A model generated the notes under the pieces. That model made no database searches and was not told the DNA's origin. It worked only from the letters and a program-made list of their open reading frames with translations. Both the position numbers and the translations under genes were made by a program. Of a stretch of DNA of 64,000 bases, positions 26,397 to 34,631 are shown piece by piece (the first letter of the stretch is position 1; every line of letters begins with the position of its first letter). Source of the DNA: G038396625 sp038396625 (GTDB lineage: Bacteria > Bacillota > Clostridia > Peptostreptococcales > Thermotaleaceae); assembly GCA_038396625.1 (NCBI GenBank), contig CP121688.1, positions 496,001-560,000 on the forward strand, in the 5' to 3' direction.

Positions 26397-26500
26397 GTGA
26401 CATGGGGAGGAGTGACATGGGGACAGTTCGAGCGTCTCCGTAGCGTAGCGAAGAACCAAAGGGAAGACGATGGAACTGTTCCCGGTCACTGCCCGTGTCA
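26397..26500. repeat. Palindromic MITE-like repeat, copy E, with partial left-end duplication
   Basis: The main copy runs from 26412, preceded by an extra left end GTGACATGGGGAG at 26397. Its arms read GGGGACAGTTC and GGAACTGTTCCC: a G-to-A change on the left is matched by C-to-T on the right, so pairing is kept. This copy occupies most of the 302-bp gap before fsa. Confidence 0.85.
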
Positions 26501-26580
26501 TTGAAAGAGTCCCCATATCATACAGGATATAAGTAAAATTTCTATATATTATATCAAAAAAATAAGGAGGGAACGTATAC

Positions 26581-27219
26581 ATGAAATTATTTATCGATAC
26601 TGCCAACATAGAAGAAATCAAAGAGATTGGTGCTTGGGGTATATTAGCAGGGGTGACTACAAATCCAAGCTTAATCGCAAAGGAAGGTAGAGAATTTAAA
26701 GATGTATTACATGAAATTGTAGCTGTGGTAGATGGACCCATTAGTGCAGAGGTAATGGGTGAAACGGCAGAGGAAATGATTCGAGAGGCCGTTGAACTTG
26801 CGAAAATCCATCCCAATATTGTCATCAAGATTCCAATGACAGCAGAAGGTCTAAAAGCTGTAAAAAATCTTCATGAAAAGAAAATCAAAACCAACGTAAC
26901 ATTAGTGTTTTCTGCCAACCAAGCACTTCTTGCAGCAAGAGCAGGGGCTAGCTTTGTAAGTCCATTTGTGGGAAGAATGGATGACATGGGGAATCCTGGC
27001 TTAGACTTAATACAAGATATCGCCAATATTTTTGATATTCATGGCATTGATACAGAGATTATTGCTGCCAGTATTCGACACACCATGCATGTTACAGAAT
27101 CTGCATTAGCTGGTGCGCATATTGCTACTATCCCATATAAGGTATTTCAACAGATGCTCCTACATCCATTGACAGAAAAGGGGATCGAAAAGTTTATTCA
27201 GGATTGGAACAATCGCTAA
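26581..27219 (+). CDS. fsa: Transaldolase / fructose-6-phosphate aldolase family
   Basis: A 212-residue small transaldolase (TalC/MipB subfamily). The Schiff-base lysine is Lys83 in V-I-K-I-P-M-T. The N-terminal K-L-F-I-D-T-A-N motif and A-G-V-T-T-N-P-S are typical. Such enzymes transfer dihydroxyacetone units in the non-oxidative pentose phosphate pathway or cleave fructose 6-phosphate; sequence alone does not separate the two activities. AAGGAGGGA lies upstream of the ATG. The two glpX genes downstream give a sugar-phosphate context, and rpiB lies at 41 kb. Confidence 0.92.
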   Translation: MKLFIDTANIEEIKEIGAWGILAGVTTNPSLIAKEGREFKDVLHEIVAVVDGPISAEVMGETAEEMIREAVELAKIHPNIVIKIPMTAEGLKAVKNLHEKKIKTNVTLVFSANQALLAARAGASFVSPFVGRMDDMGNPGLDLIQDIANIFDIHGIDTEIIAASIRHTMHVTESALAGAHIATIPYKVFQQMLLHPLTEKGIEKFIQDWNNR

Positions 27220-27772
27220 AGCTGATAGCGAAGAAATTTCTATAAAGATACATAAGTAAATAATCACGTATACCAAAGACATTGAGAAAACTTGTTACAT
27301 AGGCTGTAACAAGTTTTCTCAATGAAAGCCTTGTTTGGTAATAAAATACTTTAAAAGCATTTACTTGAAGATTGAAGCATCTTTATTTTTGAGAAAAAAT
27401 TTATAAGACATACTGATAATACAACAGACATCAGACAACGATTTTAGGTATAATTTTTTTATATTATTCAAAGGAACGGATGATAAGCCATAAAATCAAA
27501 AATTTATAAACGATAGCATAATTATTGTATACTATATAATAAAAAAATACATAAAATCAGGAATGAATATGTTTTAGATAGGAAAATGATGTATAATATA
27601 ATTATATAGTATAACACATAAAAACAGAATGATGTAGAAGTAGCAAAGCCACAGCGTGCGAACAGGCGATATTCTCATGGTACGTTTCTTAGGTACGGAA
27701 TATGCATAAAATATATAATGAAAATGAAATCCTAGTAGCAAAACATCAAAACCAGCTGGAGGTGTAAAGTAA
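27220..27772. other. Long intergenic leader before the glpX pair
   Basis: A 553-bp gap. It holds a 20-bp perfect hairpin at 27280-27324, an AT-rich stretch with several TATAAT-like boxes (27530-27610), and a more GC-balanced segment at 27632-27705 with a GCC...GGC pair and an ATATTC...GAATAT stem. No ORF and no riboswitch class I could identify. Confidence 0.5.
27280..27324. terminator. Perfect 20-bp stem downstream of fsa
   Basis: CATTGAGAAAACTTGTTACA pairs perfectly with TGTAACAAGTTTTCTCAATG around TAGGC. There is no T run after the stem, so it may be a transcript-end stabiliser rather than a classical terminator. Confidence 0.6.
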
Positions 27773-28768
27773 TTGGATAGAAATTTAGCTTTAGAACTTG
27801 TAAGAGTAACAGAAACCGCTGCCCTAGCTAGTGCAAGATATATGGGTAGAGGGGATAAGGAAGCTGCAGATCAAGCAGCAGTGGACGGCATGAGAAAGGC
27901 ATTTTCTTATGTAAGTATCAAAGGCACGGTTGTTATCGGAGAAGGAGAATTAGATGAAGCACCGATGCTTTATATTGGAGAAGAGGTAGGCACCTGTAGA
28001 CCTGAAGACAGAGAGGTAGATATTGCTGTCGATCCATTAGAAGGAACAAATTTGATTGCTAAGGGTTTACCTAATGCTATTGCAGTTATTGCTATGGCAC
28101 CAAAGGGAACTTTGCTACATGCTCCAGATACCTATATGAAAAAAATTGCTGTGGGGCCTAAGGCAAAGGGAACAATTAATATTGATGATCCTGTAGAAAA
28201 AAATTTAAAAGCAGTTGCCAAAGCGTTAGATAAAGATATTAATGATCTTACAGTCAGTATTCAAGATAGACCAAGGCATTATGAATTGATTAAGGAAGTG
28301 CGTAGGGTAGGCTGCAGAATTAAACTCTTCAGTGACGGAGATGTTGCCACGGCGATTGCTACTTGTTTTGACAATACAGGGATAGATGTATTTATGGGTA
28401 TTGGAGGAGCACCAGAAGGTGTTATTGCCGCTACTGCACTCAAGTGTATGGGAGGGGAGATGCAAGGAAAACTCAATCCTTTCTCTGACGAAGAGGTAGA
28501 GCGCTGTGAGAAGCTAGGGTGGAACAAAGAGAATCTAGATAAAGTACTATTGCTAGAAGACCTAGTGAAATCAGATGATGCTTTCTTTGTTGCCACAGGG
28601 GTATCCGATGGAGAGCTGCTAAAGGGCGTTACCTACCTAGAAAATAATAAAGCAAAAACCCAATCCGTGGTGATGCGTTCCAAAACAGGTACCATAAGAT
28701 TTGTGGAAGCCATACATCGATTGAATAAAAATGAGATTATAATAGAAATGATGAAAAAACACAAATAA
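27773..28768 (+). CDS. glpX: Class II fructose-1,6-bisphosphatase, first copy
   Basis: A 331-residue GlpX-type enzyme that hydrolyses fructose 1,6-bisphosphate in gluconeogenesis. The metal-binding D-P-L-E-G-T-N motif is near residue 84, and G-E-G-E-L-D-E-A-P-M-L near residue 57 is typical. The start is TTG at 27773 with GGAGGTG about eight bases upstream. It is followed after 19 bp by a second glpX. Residue 87 of the metal motif is Glu here (D-P-L-E-G-T) and Asp in the second copy, so the two may differ in activity; that is inference. Confidence 0.93.
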   Translation: MDRNLALELVRVTETAALASARYMGRGDKEAADQAAVDGMRKAFSYVSIKGTVVIGEGELDEAPMLYIGEEVGTCRPEDREVDIAVDPLEGTNLIAKGLPNAIAVIAMAPKGTLLHAPDTYMKKIAVGPKAKGTINIDDPVEKNLKAVAKALDKDINDLTVSIQDRPRHYELIKEVRRVGCRIKLFSDGDVATAIATCFDNTGIDVFMGIGGAPEGVIAATALKCMGGEMQGKLNPFSDEEVERCEKLGWNKENLDKVLLLEDLVKSDDAFFVATGVSDGELLKGVTYLENNKAKTQSVVMRSKTGTIRFVEAIHRLNKNEIIIEMMKKHK

Positions 28769-28787
28769 AAGCCCAGGGGGGATTATG

Positions 28788-29756
28788 ATGGATAGAAATT
28801 TAGCGCTAAACTTAGCAAGAGTAACAGAGGCTGCTGCTTTAGAGTCAGCAAAGTATCTGGGACGAGGAGATAAAATCATTGCAGACCAAGCTGCAGTGGA
28901 TGGCATGAGAAAAATGTTCGATACCTTAAATATAGATGGAACGGTTGTTATTGGAGAGGGAGAAATGGATGAAGCACCGATGTTGTATATCGGAGAGCAG
29001 ATTGGAAAAGCAGAGAGTGGAGCACCAAAGGTAGACATCGCTGTAGATCCTTTAGACGGCACAAATTCTGTGGCGAAGGGATTGCCCAATGCAGTAGCAG
29101 TTGTCGCTATCGCCCCGAGAGGACATTTATTAAATGCGCCTGATATGTACATGGATAAGATTGCCGTAGGACCTAAGGCGAAGGGCGTGATTAATTTAAA
29201 GGCGCCAGTAAAAGAGAACTTGATAAATGTAGCAAAAGCGCTAAATAAAAATATTACCGATCTTACCGTTACCATGCTTGACAGAGAAAGACATGAGGGC
29301 ATTATCAAGGAATGTCGTGAGCTTGGGGTAAGAATTAAGCTGTTTAAAGATGGAGACGTAGCTGCAGCGATTGCTACCTGCTTTGAAGATCGTGGTGTAG
29401 ATATTATGCTGGGTATAGGTGGTGCACCAGAGGGGGTTATTGCAGCAGCAGCACTAAAATGTCTTGGAGGAGAATTTCAAGGACAACTAGTGGCATACGA
29501 AGAGGAAGAAAAGGAAAGATGTAAAAAAATGGGTGCTGATATCGATAAAGTACTATTATTAGATGATCTTGTGAAAGGCAATGAAGTATTCTTTGCTGCT
29601 ACAGGGATATCTGATGGAGACTTGCTAAAAGGAGTAACCTACTACGGCAACAATATGGCTAGAACCCATTCTGTTGTGATGCGAGCAGAAACAGGCACCA
29701 TTCGATTTATTGAAGCCATTCACAAATTAGATAAAAAACCAGAATATGCAAAATAA
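28788..29756 (+). CDS. glpX: Class II fructose-1,6-bisphosphatase, second copy
   Basis: A 322-residue tandem paralogue of the preceding gene, with D-P-L-D-G-T-N as the metal motif. I start at ATG 28788, five bases after AGGGGGGA; the ATG at 28785 is too close to that site. The two proteins share the M-D-R-N-L-A-L start and align throughout, so the pair arose by tandem duplication, but they differ at many positions and the duplication is not recent. They are probably cotranscribed. One may prefer sedoheptulose bisphosphate; sequence cannot decide. Confidence 0.93.
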   Translation: MDRNLALNLARVTEAAALESAKYLGRGDKIIADQAAVDGMRKMFDTLNIDGTVVIGEGEMDEAPMLYIGEQIGKAESGAPKVDIAVDPLDGTNSVAKGLPNAVAVVAIAPRGHLLNAPDMYMDKIAVGPKAKGVINLKAPVKENLINVAKALNKNITDLTVTMLDRERHEGIIKECRELGVRIKLFKDGDVAAAIATCFEDRGVDIMLGIGGAPEGVIAAAALKCLGGEFQGQLVAYEEEEKERCKKMGADIDKVLLLDDLVKGNEVFFAATGISDGDLLKGVTYYGNNMARTHSVVMRAETGTIRFIEAIHKLDKKPEYAK

Positions 29757-29781
29757 GTATAAAGAACTATCAATAAAAACC

Positions 29782-29810
29782 TTGACAATCAAAACTACAC
29801 CGTGTAAAAT
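29782..29810 (+). promoter_or_regulatory. Sigma-A promoter of rho
   Basis: TTGACA at 29782-29787, a 17-bp spacer and TAAAAT at 29805-29810. Confidence 0.78.
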
Positions 29811-29891
29811 TGTAGCGATATACAAGTTTGATATAGAACCTGCTATTCACTTTTGCCTTCGTAAAAAATCATCTTCAAAATAAAAATGAAA

Positions 29892-29932
29892 GGTTCTATT
29901 TTAAGGAGCAAAATCTTCTTTAAAATAGAACC
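29892..29932 (+). promoter_or_regulatory. Hairpin in the rho leader
   Basis: GGTTCTATTTTAA pairs with TTAAAATAGAACC around a 15-nt loop containing AAGGAG. No T run follows. It may be the terminator of glpX or a leader control element. Confidence 0.55.
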
Positions 29933-30119
29933 CCAATATTTTCCCTAAAGATGTGAATTCTCTTATATAAACAATACTTATAAAAGTTTTCTTATAATAT
30001 TATAAATGAAGCAAAAAAAATGGCGTTCTGCATAATGTGTAGGAGCTGGTTTTCGTGCCAGTTTGAGATGCATCTTAAAGTTTATAGTCATATATTTATC
30101 CATCAACGGAGGTGTAGAT

Positions 30120-31460
30120 TTGGATCTATTTGAAATAGAAAAAAAGAAGCTTGATGAACTGCGAGAGATTGCTAAAAAACTAGAAATAAAAAATATTACC
30201 AAATTGAAGAAACAGGAATTGATAGAGCAGATCATCGCACAGGCTGACAAGGAAGATGACAATGAGAAAGATACGGAATCGTCCATCGATATTGATATGA
30301 ACAGAGAAAACCTTCCAGACAAGATCAATAACGAAATAGACAATAGTAAAGAAGTAGATACCGTGGAAGGTGTTTTAGAAATCACAGAAGGAGGATTTGG
30401 TTTCCTTCGATTTTACAATTTTCTTACCAGTGAGGAAGATGTATATGTATCTCCATCTCAAATCAGAAGATTTAATTTGAAAACAGGAGATAAACTTCTT
30501 GGGATCACAAGACCTCCTAAAAGTGGAGAAAAGTTTAGAGCTCTTCTATATGTTCAAAAAGTCAACAATGACAGGCCAGAAATTGCTGCGAAACGTCCAA
30601 ATTTTGATAATCTCACGCCGGTATATCCCAATCAAAGAATTACACTTGAACACAATCCTACAGATCTTTCTACAAGAATCATTGATATGATTGCGCCTAT
30701 TGGAAAGGGACAAAGAGGTCTTATTGTGGCACCACCGAAGGCAGGAAAGACGATATTGCTCAAAAAAATTGCCAACAGCATTTCCAAGCGTCATGAAGAT
30801 ATAGAGATCATTGTGCTATTGATTGATGAGCGCCCTGAAGAAGTGACGGACATGCAGCGTTCGATCAAAGGAGAAGTCATCTATTCTACATTTGATGAAT
30901 TACCTAGCCATCATATCAAGGTAGCAGAGATGGTGCTTAGCCGGGCAAAAAGACTTGTAGAACAAGGAAAAGATGTAGTGGTATTATTAGATAGTATTAC
31001 AAGACTTGCACGGGCATATAACCTGACGATCCCGCCAACAGGAAGAACACTGTCTGGAGGATTAGATCCTGGAGCACTGCATAAGCCCAAAAGATTCTTT
31101 GGTGCTGCACGGAAGATAGAAGAAGGGGGCAGTCTGACAATCTTAGCCACTGCCTTAGTAGATACGGGAAGCCGTATGGATGATGTAATCTTTGAAGAAT
31201 TTAAAGGTACTGGAAATATGGAACTACATTTAGATCGAAAATTATCAGAAAAGAGAATTTTCCCTGCTATCAATCTTAACAAATCAGGAACAAGAAGAGA
31301 AGAATTATTGCTAGATCAAAAAGAGTTAGAAACCATCTGGAATATACGTAGAGCCATGTCAAATAACCCAACACAGGAAGTAACAGAGGCGATTATTGCG
31401 AAGCTGATGGAGACAAAGACCAATCCAGAATTCGTGGAGAAAATGCGCAATAAAATATAG
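30120..31460 (+). CDS. rho: Transcription termination factor Rho
   Basis: A 446-residue hexameric RNA helicase. Domains in order: N-terminal helical Rho_N (about 1-45), a short acidic linker (about 45-80), the cold-shock-like RNA-binding domain (about 85-150), and the RecA-like ATPase with Walker A P-P-K-A-G-K-T near residue 205 and Walker B V-V-L-L-D-S near 285. I choose TTG at 30120 with GGAGGTG seven bases upstream; the longer reading to 30063 adds residues without a ribosome site. It heads the conserved clostridial run rho-rpmE-tdk-DUF1385-prmC-prfA. Confidence 0.96.
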   Translation: MDLFEIEKKKLDELREIAKKLEIKNITKLKKQELIEQIIAQADKEDDNEKDTESSIDIDMNRENLPDKINNEIDNSKEVDTVEGVLEITEGGFGFLRFYNFLTSEEDVYVSPSQIRRFNLKTGDKLLGITRPPKSGEKFRALLYVQKVNNDRPEIAAKRPNFDNLTPVYPNQRITLEHNPTDLSTRIIDMIAPIGKGQRGLIVAPPKAGKTILLKKIANSISKRHEDIEIIVLLIDERPEEVTDMQRSIKGEVIYSTFDELPSHHIKVAEMVLSRAKRLVEQGKDVVVLLDSITRLARAYNLTIPPTGRTLSGGLDPGALHKPKRFFGAARKIEEGGSLTILATALVDTGSRMDDVIFEEFKGTGNMELHLDRKLSEKRIFPAINLNKSGTRREELLLDQKELETIWNIRRAMSNNPTQEVTEAIIAKLMETKTNPEFVEKMRNKI

Positions 31461-31469
31461 CAAAAATCC

Positions 31470-31498
31470 TTGAACTAATACAAAGCCTATGCTATAAT
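31470..31498 (+). promoter_or_regulatory. Sigma-A promoter of rpmE
   Basis: TTGAAC at 31470-31475, a 17-bp spacer and TATAAT at 31493-31498. Confidence 0.75.
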
Positions 31499-31569
31499 GT
31501 AGTAGTTAATGATTAAGATAAAGCGTATATTGATATATACAGAGAAACAGGAAGAAAGAGGTGAAGGAC

Positions 31570-31770
31570 ATGAAAGAAGGAATCCATCCAAACTATAAAA
31601 AAGCAGTAGTGAAATGTGCTTGTGGAAATACATTTGAAACAGGTTCTGTAAAAGATGAAATTAGAGTTGAAATCTGCTCTGAATGCCATCCGTTCTTTAC
31701 TGGTAAGCAAAAATTTGTTGACCAAGGTGGACGTGTTGAGAGATTTAAGCAAAAATATGGTATGAAATAA
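31570..31770 (+). CDS. rpmE: 50S ribosomal protein L31, zinc-binding (C+) type
   Basis: A 66-residue protein of the large ribosomal subunit. The four zinc ligands are visible as K-C-A-C-G-N and C-S-E-C-H, so this is the C+ (zinc-dependent) form. I start at ATG 31570, which gives the usual K-E-G-I-H-P-N-Y start and family length; GTG 31561 would overlap the GAGGTG ribosome site. It has its own promoter. Confidence 0.97.
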   Translation: MKEGIHPNYKKAVVKCACGNTFETGSVKDEIRVEICSECHPFFTGKQKFVDQGGRVERFKQKYGMK

Positions 31771-31798
31771 TTATACTTACAATGAATTTGTTCTATTA

Positions 31799-31826
31799 GG
31801 TTAGAGGTCATGATCTCTAACCTTTG
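31799..31826 (+). terminator. Hairpin after rpmE
   Basis: GGTTAGAG pairs with CTCTAACC around GTCATGAT, followed by TTTGTTGT. Weak intrinsic terminator. Confidence 0.6.
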
Positions 31827-31873
31827 TTGTATTTAGAAAAGATAGAAGAGCGGGTGACGACTAAGTAAGTGGA

Positions 31874-31940
31874 GTGACATGGGGACGGTTCGAGCGTCGC
31901 CGTAGCGCAGCGAAGGTCCATAGGGAAGACGATGGAACCG
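31874..31940. repeat. Palindromic MITE-like repeat, copy F1 (right end missing)
   Basis: A full left arm and core, but the copy stops at GGAACCG and runs straight into copy F2. This is a tandem head-to-tail pair. Confidence 0.85.
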
Positions 31941-31942
31941 AA

Positions 31943-32021
31943 GTGACATGGGGACGGTTCGAGCGTCACCGTAGCGCAGCGAAGGTCCGTAGGGAAGACG
32001 ATGGAACCGTCCCCGTGTCAC
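31943..32021. repeat. Palindromic MITE-like repeat, copy F2
   Basis: A complete copy, GTGACATGGGGACGGTTC to GGAACCGTCCCCGTGTCAC. Confidence 0.88.
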
Positions 32022-32023
32022 GG

Positions 32024-32052
32024 CTAATACGATGATCTAACCACTAACCACC
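32024..32052 (+). repeat. CTAAC-rich dispersed element, copy 3 (right end only)
   Basis: CTAATACGATGATCTAACCA and CTAACCACC lie between MITE copy F2 and the tdk ribosome site. Confidence 0.6.
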
Positions 32053-32070
32053 AAAGAAGGAGTAATGACA

Positions 32071-32685
32071 ATGTACAGACCAAACCATCATGGATGGATC
32101 GAAATAATTGTTGGCCCAATGTACAGTGGAAAAAGTGAAGAATTAATTAGAAGGCTAAAAAGGGCTCAAATAGCCAAACAAAATGTATTGGTCTTTAAAC
32201 CAGCCCTTGATGATAGATACAGTGTAGAGCATGTGGTTTCCCACAGCGGTATTGAATTAAATGCCATCTTAATTCATGAAGCCAAGGATATCTTACATTA
32301 TATACAAGAAGATACAGAAGTTGTGGGAATTGATGAAGTGCAGTTTTTAGAGGAAGAGATCATAGAGATAGCACGAGCATTGGCAGATAAAGGATTGAGA
32401 GTAGTAATTGCAGGATTAGATATGGACTTTCGGGGAGAACCCTTTGGCGCGGTACCGCAATTATTGGCAATTGCAGAATTCGTTGACAAATTAAGTGCCA
32501 TATGCATGGTCTGTGGCAATCCTGCCCATAGAACCCAAAGATTGATTGATGGAAAACCAGCCAATTATGATGAACCCACCATATTAGTAGGTGCTGCGGA
32601 AAAATATGAAGCAAGATGTCGAGGTCATCATGAAGTACCTAGAAACAAAAACGTACTGTGGGAAGTAGCTGTGTCCAAAGAATAG
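32071..32685 (+). CDS. tdk: Thymidine kinase
   Basis: A 204-residue type II thymidine kinase that phosphorylates thymidine with ATP. Walker A G-P-M-Y-S-G-K-S is at about residues 15-22. The G-I-D-E-V-Q-F Walker B region follows near residue 89. A zinc finger with C-M-V-C and C-R-G-H is visible near residues 149-190. I start at ATG 32071, eight bases after AAGGAG; ATG 32065 is only two bases after it. It sits within the rho-prfA block. Confidence 0.95.
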   Translation: MYRPNHHGWIEIIVGPMYSGKSEELIRRLKRAQIAKQNVLVFKPALDDRYSVEHVVSHSGIELNAILIHEAKDILHYIQEDTEVVGIDEVQFLEEEIIEIARALADKGLRVVIAGLDMDFRGEPFGAVPQLLAIAEFVDKLSAICMVCGNPAHRTQRLIDGKPANYDEPTILVGAAEKYEARCRGHHEVPRNKNVLWEVAVSKE

Positions 32686-32698
32686 GAGGAAGATCATA

Positions 32699-33652
32699 TT
32701 GGATTTGAAAAAAGTTTTTGTAAAGCACGCAAGACCGACAAATATCGGAGGGCAAGCAGTGATCGAAGGCGTTATGATGAAGGGCCCTAATGATATAGCC
32801 ATCGCTGTAAGAAAAGCAGATCAAGAAATTGTCATCAAAAAAGAAGCCTTAAAAGGATTAACCAAAAGTCCTTTTGCAAAAATGCCCATTGTAAGAGGGG
32901 TAATTGCATTAGTAGATGCGATGATTTTAGGGGTGAAATCCTTGACCTATTCTGCTGAATTTTTTGAGGAAGAAGATGAAGCGCCAAAAAGTAAGTTTGA
33001 ACAATGGATCGATCGGGTTTTTGGAGAAAAGGCAAATGATATATTGATCTATTTGTCTGTATTTATTGCATTGGCCATGGGTATGCTTATATTTATCATA
33101 TCTCCAACATTGGTGACCAATTTTTTAAAGACAAAAATTACGCATCCACTCTTGTTGAATGTCGTTGAAGGCGTTTTGCGTATTGGTATATTTATTGGAT
33201 ATGTGTTGTTGATCTCTAGGATGAAGGATGTACAGAGGGTCTTTCAATACCATGGAGCAGAGCACAAAACCATTCACTGTTATGAGAATGGTCTTCCTTT
33301 GACTGTGGAAAACGCAAGACAATTTACAACGCTTCATCCAAGATGTGGTACGAGTTTCTTGATCATTGTCATGGTTATTAGCTTTATATTGTTTTCTTTG
33401 ATTGGGTGGCCCAATCCGCTTATGAGAATCTTGTTTCGATTTTTGTTAATGCCTGTGGTGGCTGGTATATCCTATGAAATTATTCGTTGGGCAGGCAAGA
33501 GTCAGTCAAAATTGATTTGTATGATTAGCTATCCAGGATTGTTAATGCAAAAGCTAACAACTAGGGAGCCAGATGATAGTCAACTGGAAGTAGCGATTGC
33601 TGCAATGAAAAATGTTTTGGTAGAAGATAAGGGGGCAGACCTGTGGCAATAA
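32699..33652 (+). CDS. DUF1385 membrane protein (YqhQ-like)
   Basis: A 317-residue protein of the DUF1385/YqhQ family. The N-terminal G-G-Q-A-V-I-E-G-V-M-M-K-G motif and the central Y-H-G-A-E-H-K-T-I-H-C-Y-E motif are the family signatures. Four or more membrane helices are visible (about 115-180 and 215-265). The start is TTG at 32699 with AGGAGG nine bases upstream, overlapping the tdk stop. Its 3' end overlaps prmC by 10 bp, so the two are coupled. The biochemical role is unknown; the gene is usually found beside prmC and prfA in Firmicutes. Confidence 0.9.
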   Translation: MDLKKVFVKHARPTNIGGQAVIEGVMMKGPNDIAIAVRKADQEIVIKKEALKGLTKSPFAKMPIVRGVIALVDAMILGVKSLTYSAEFFEEEDEAPKSKFEQWIDRVFGEKANDILIYLSVFIALAMGMLIFIISPTLVTNFLKTKITHPLLLNVVEGVLRIGIFIGYVLLISRMKDVQRVFQYHGAEHKTIHCYENGLPLTVENARQFTTLHPRCGTSFLIIVMVISFILFSLIGWPNPLMRILFRFLLMPVVAGISYEIIRWAGKSQSKLICMISYPGLLMQKLTTREPDDSQLEVAIAAMKNVLVEDKGADLWQ

Positions 33653-34524
33653 AAATACAGGAGGCTTTACAGCAAGCCGTTGCACAAATTGAACAAACAA
33701 AAGTACAAACACCTCTGTTAGATGCAGAGGTGCTTTTATGTCATGTATTGGATCTAGATCGATTGTATCTATATCTTCAGCGCAATCAAGAGCTTACCTA
33801 TAGACAATGGGAACAATACACAGCATTTGTGGATAAAAGAGTGATGGGTGTACCTGTGCAATATATTATCCACAAGCAGGAATTTATGGGATTAGATTTT
33901 TATGTAGAAGAAGGTGTGTTAATCCCACGCCCCGATACAGAAATCCTCGTAGAAACAATTATCCAGTGGACACAAAAAAATATGCACCAACAGGAAGGTA
34001 TAACTATTGTGGATTTAGGCACAGGCAGCGGAGGGATTACTGTTTCTCTTGCTAAGTATATTCCCAATGCCTTTGTTCATTCTGTAGATATTTCCCCTAA
34101 AGCATTAAAAATAGGAATGAAGAATGCCGAATCCCATGGGGTCAAGGAACGGACTCAGTTTTTACAAGGGGATTTGTTTGGACCACTGGAAAAAGCACAA
34201 ATGCAAAATAAGGTAGATATACTGGTTTCTAATCCACCCTATATCCCAAAGGATGAAATTGATAAATTACAGGTAGAAGTAGCAAAATATGAGCCAAGGT
34301 TGGCATTAGATGGAGGAATAGACGGATTAGACTTTTATAGAAGAATTATAGATGCTGGATATATTTTTCTAAAAAACGACGGTTTCATTGGGCTGGAAGT
34401 AGGACATGATCAAGCAGATGCAGTGAAAAGGCTAATGGAAGAGAAGGGAACATATAAAGCCATTGAAAAAATAAAAGATTTGGCAGGTATTGAAAGAGTC
34501 GTTACCGGAGTAGTTGAGAAATAG
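33643..34524 (+). CDS. prmC: Release factor glutamine methyltransferase
   Basis: A 293-residue enzyme that N5-methylates the Gln of the GGQ motif in release factors, using S-adenosylmethionine. The V-D-L-G-T-G-S-G SAM loop is near residue 121 and the catalytic N-P-P-Y is near residue 194. The start is GTG at 33643, overlapping the end of the DUF1385 gene. Its substrate gene prfA follows directly, which supports the call. Confidence 0.95.
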   Translation: MAIKIQEALQQAVAQIEQTKVQTPLLDAEVLLCHVLDLDRLYLYLQRNQELTYRQWEQYTAFVDKRVMGVPVQYIIHKQEFMGLDFYVEEGVLIPRPDTEILVETIIQWTQKNMHQQEGITIVDLGTGSGGITVSLAKYIPNAFVHSVDISPKALKIGMKNAESHGVKERTQFLQGDLFGPLEKAQMQNKVDILVSNPPYIPKDEIDKLQVEVAKYEPRLALDGGIDGLDFYRRIIDAGYIFLKNDGFIGLEVGHDQADAVKRLMEEKGTYKAIEKIKDLAGIERVVTGVVEK

Positions 34525-34529
34525 ATGGG

Positions 34530-34556
34530 ACACAAGGGGACGCTTCCCTTGTGTTT
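34530..34556 (+). terminator. Hairpin between prmC and prfA
   Basis: ACACAAGGG pairs with CCCTTGTGT around GACGCTT, with a short TT. Weak terminator. Confidence 0.55.
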
Positions 34557-34569
34557 ACTGACTAGTTTC

Positions 34570-34598
34570 TTGTATAAAAGGATAAAATATGATATAAT
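34570..34598 (+). promoter_or_regulatory. Sigma-A promoter of prfA
   Basis: TTGTAT at 34570-34575, a 17-bp spacer and TATAAT at 34593-34598. Confidence 0.75.
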
Positions 34599-34631
34599 AA
34601 GCTGTTAGAATCCAAATTATGAGGTGAGAAC

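Larger units (their letters stand above)
29757..30119. other. rho leader region
   Basis: A 363-bp gap. It contains a promoter (29782-29810), a 13-bp hairpin (29892-29932) and then AT-rich sequence to the rho ribosome site. A leader of about 300 nt fits the autoregulated rho leaders known in other bacteria; that link is inference. Confidence 0.6.
31771..32070. other. Gap between rpmE and tdk
   Basis: A 300-bp gap with a short GGTTAGAGGTCATGATCTCTAACC hairpin near 31799, two MITE copies in tandem (31874-32021) and a partial CTAAC element. No gene seen. Confidence 0.75.

Noticed and set aside
27640..27705. Cyclic-di-GMP riboswitch suggested by GCAAAGCCAC
   Set aside because: The rest of the conserved core (tetraloop-bearing arm and the GGTAG...GTTACC arm) is absent.
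31833..32021. Minus-strand ORF over tandem MITE copies
   Set aside because: It consists almost wholly of repeat sequence (duplicated peptide), so it is not a gene.
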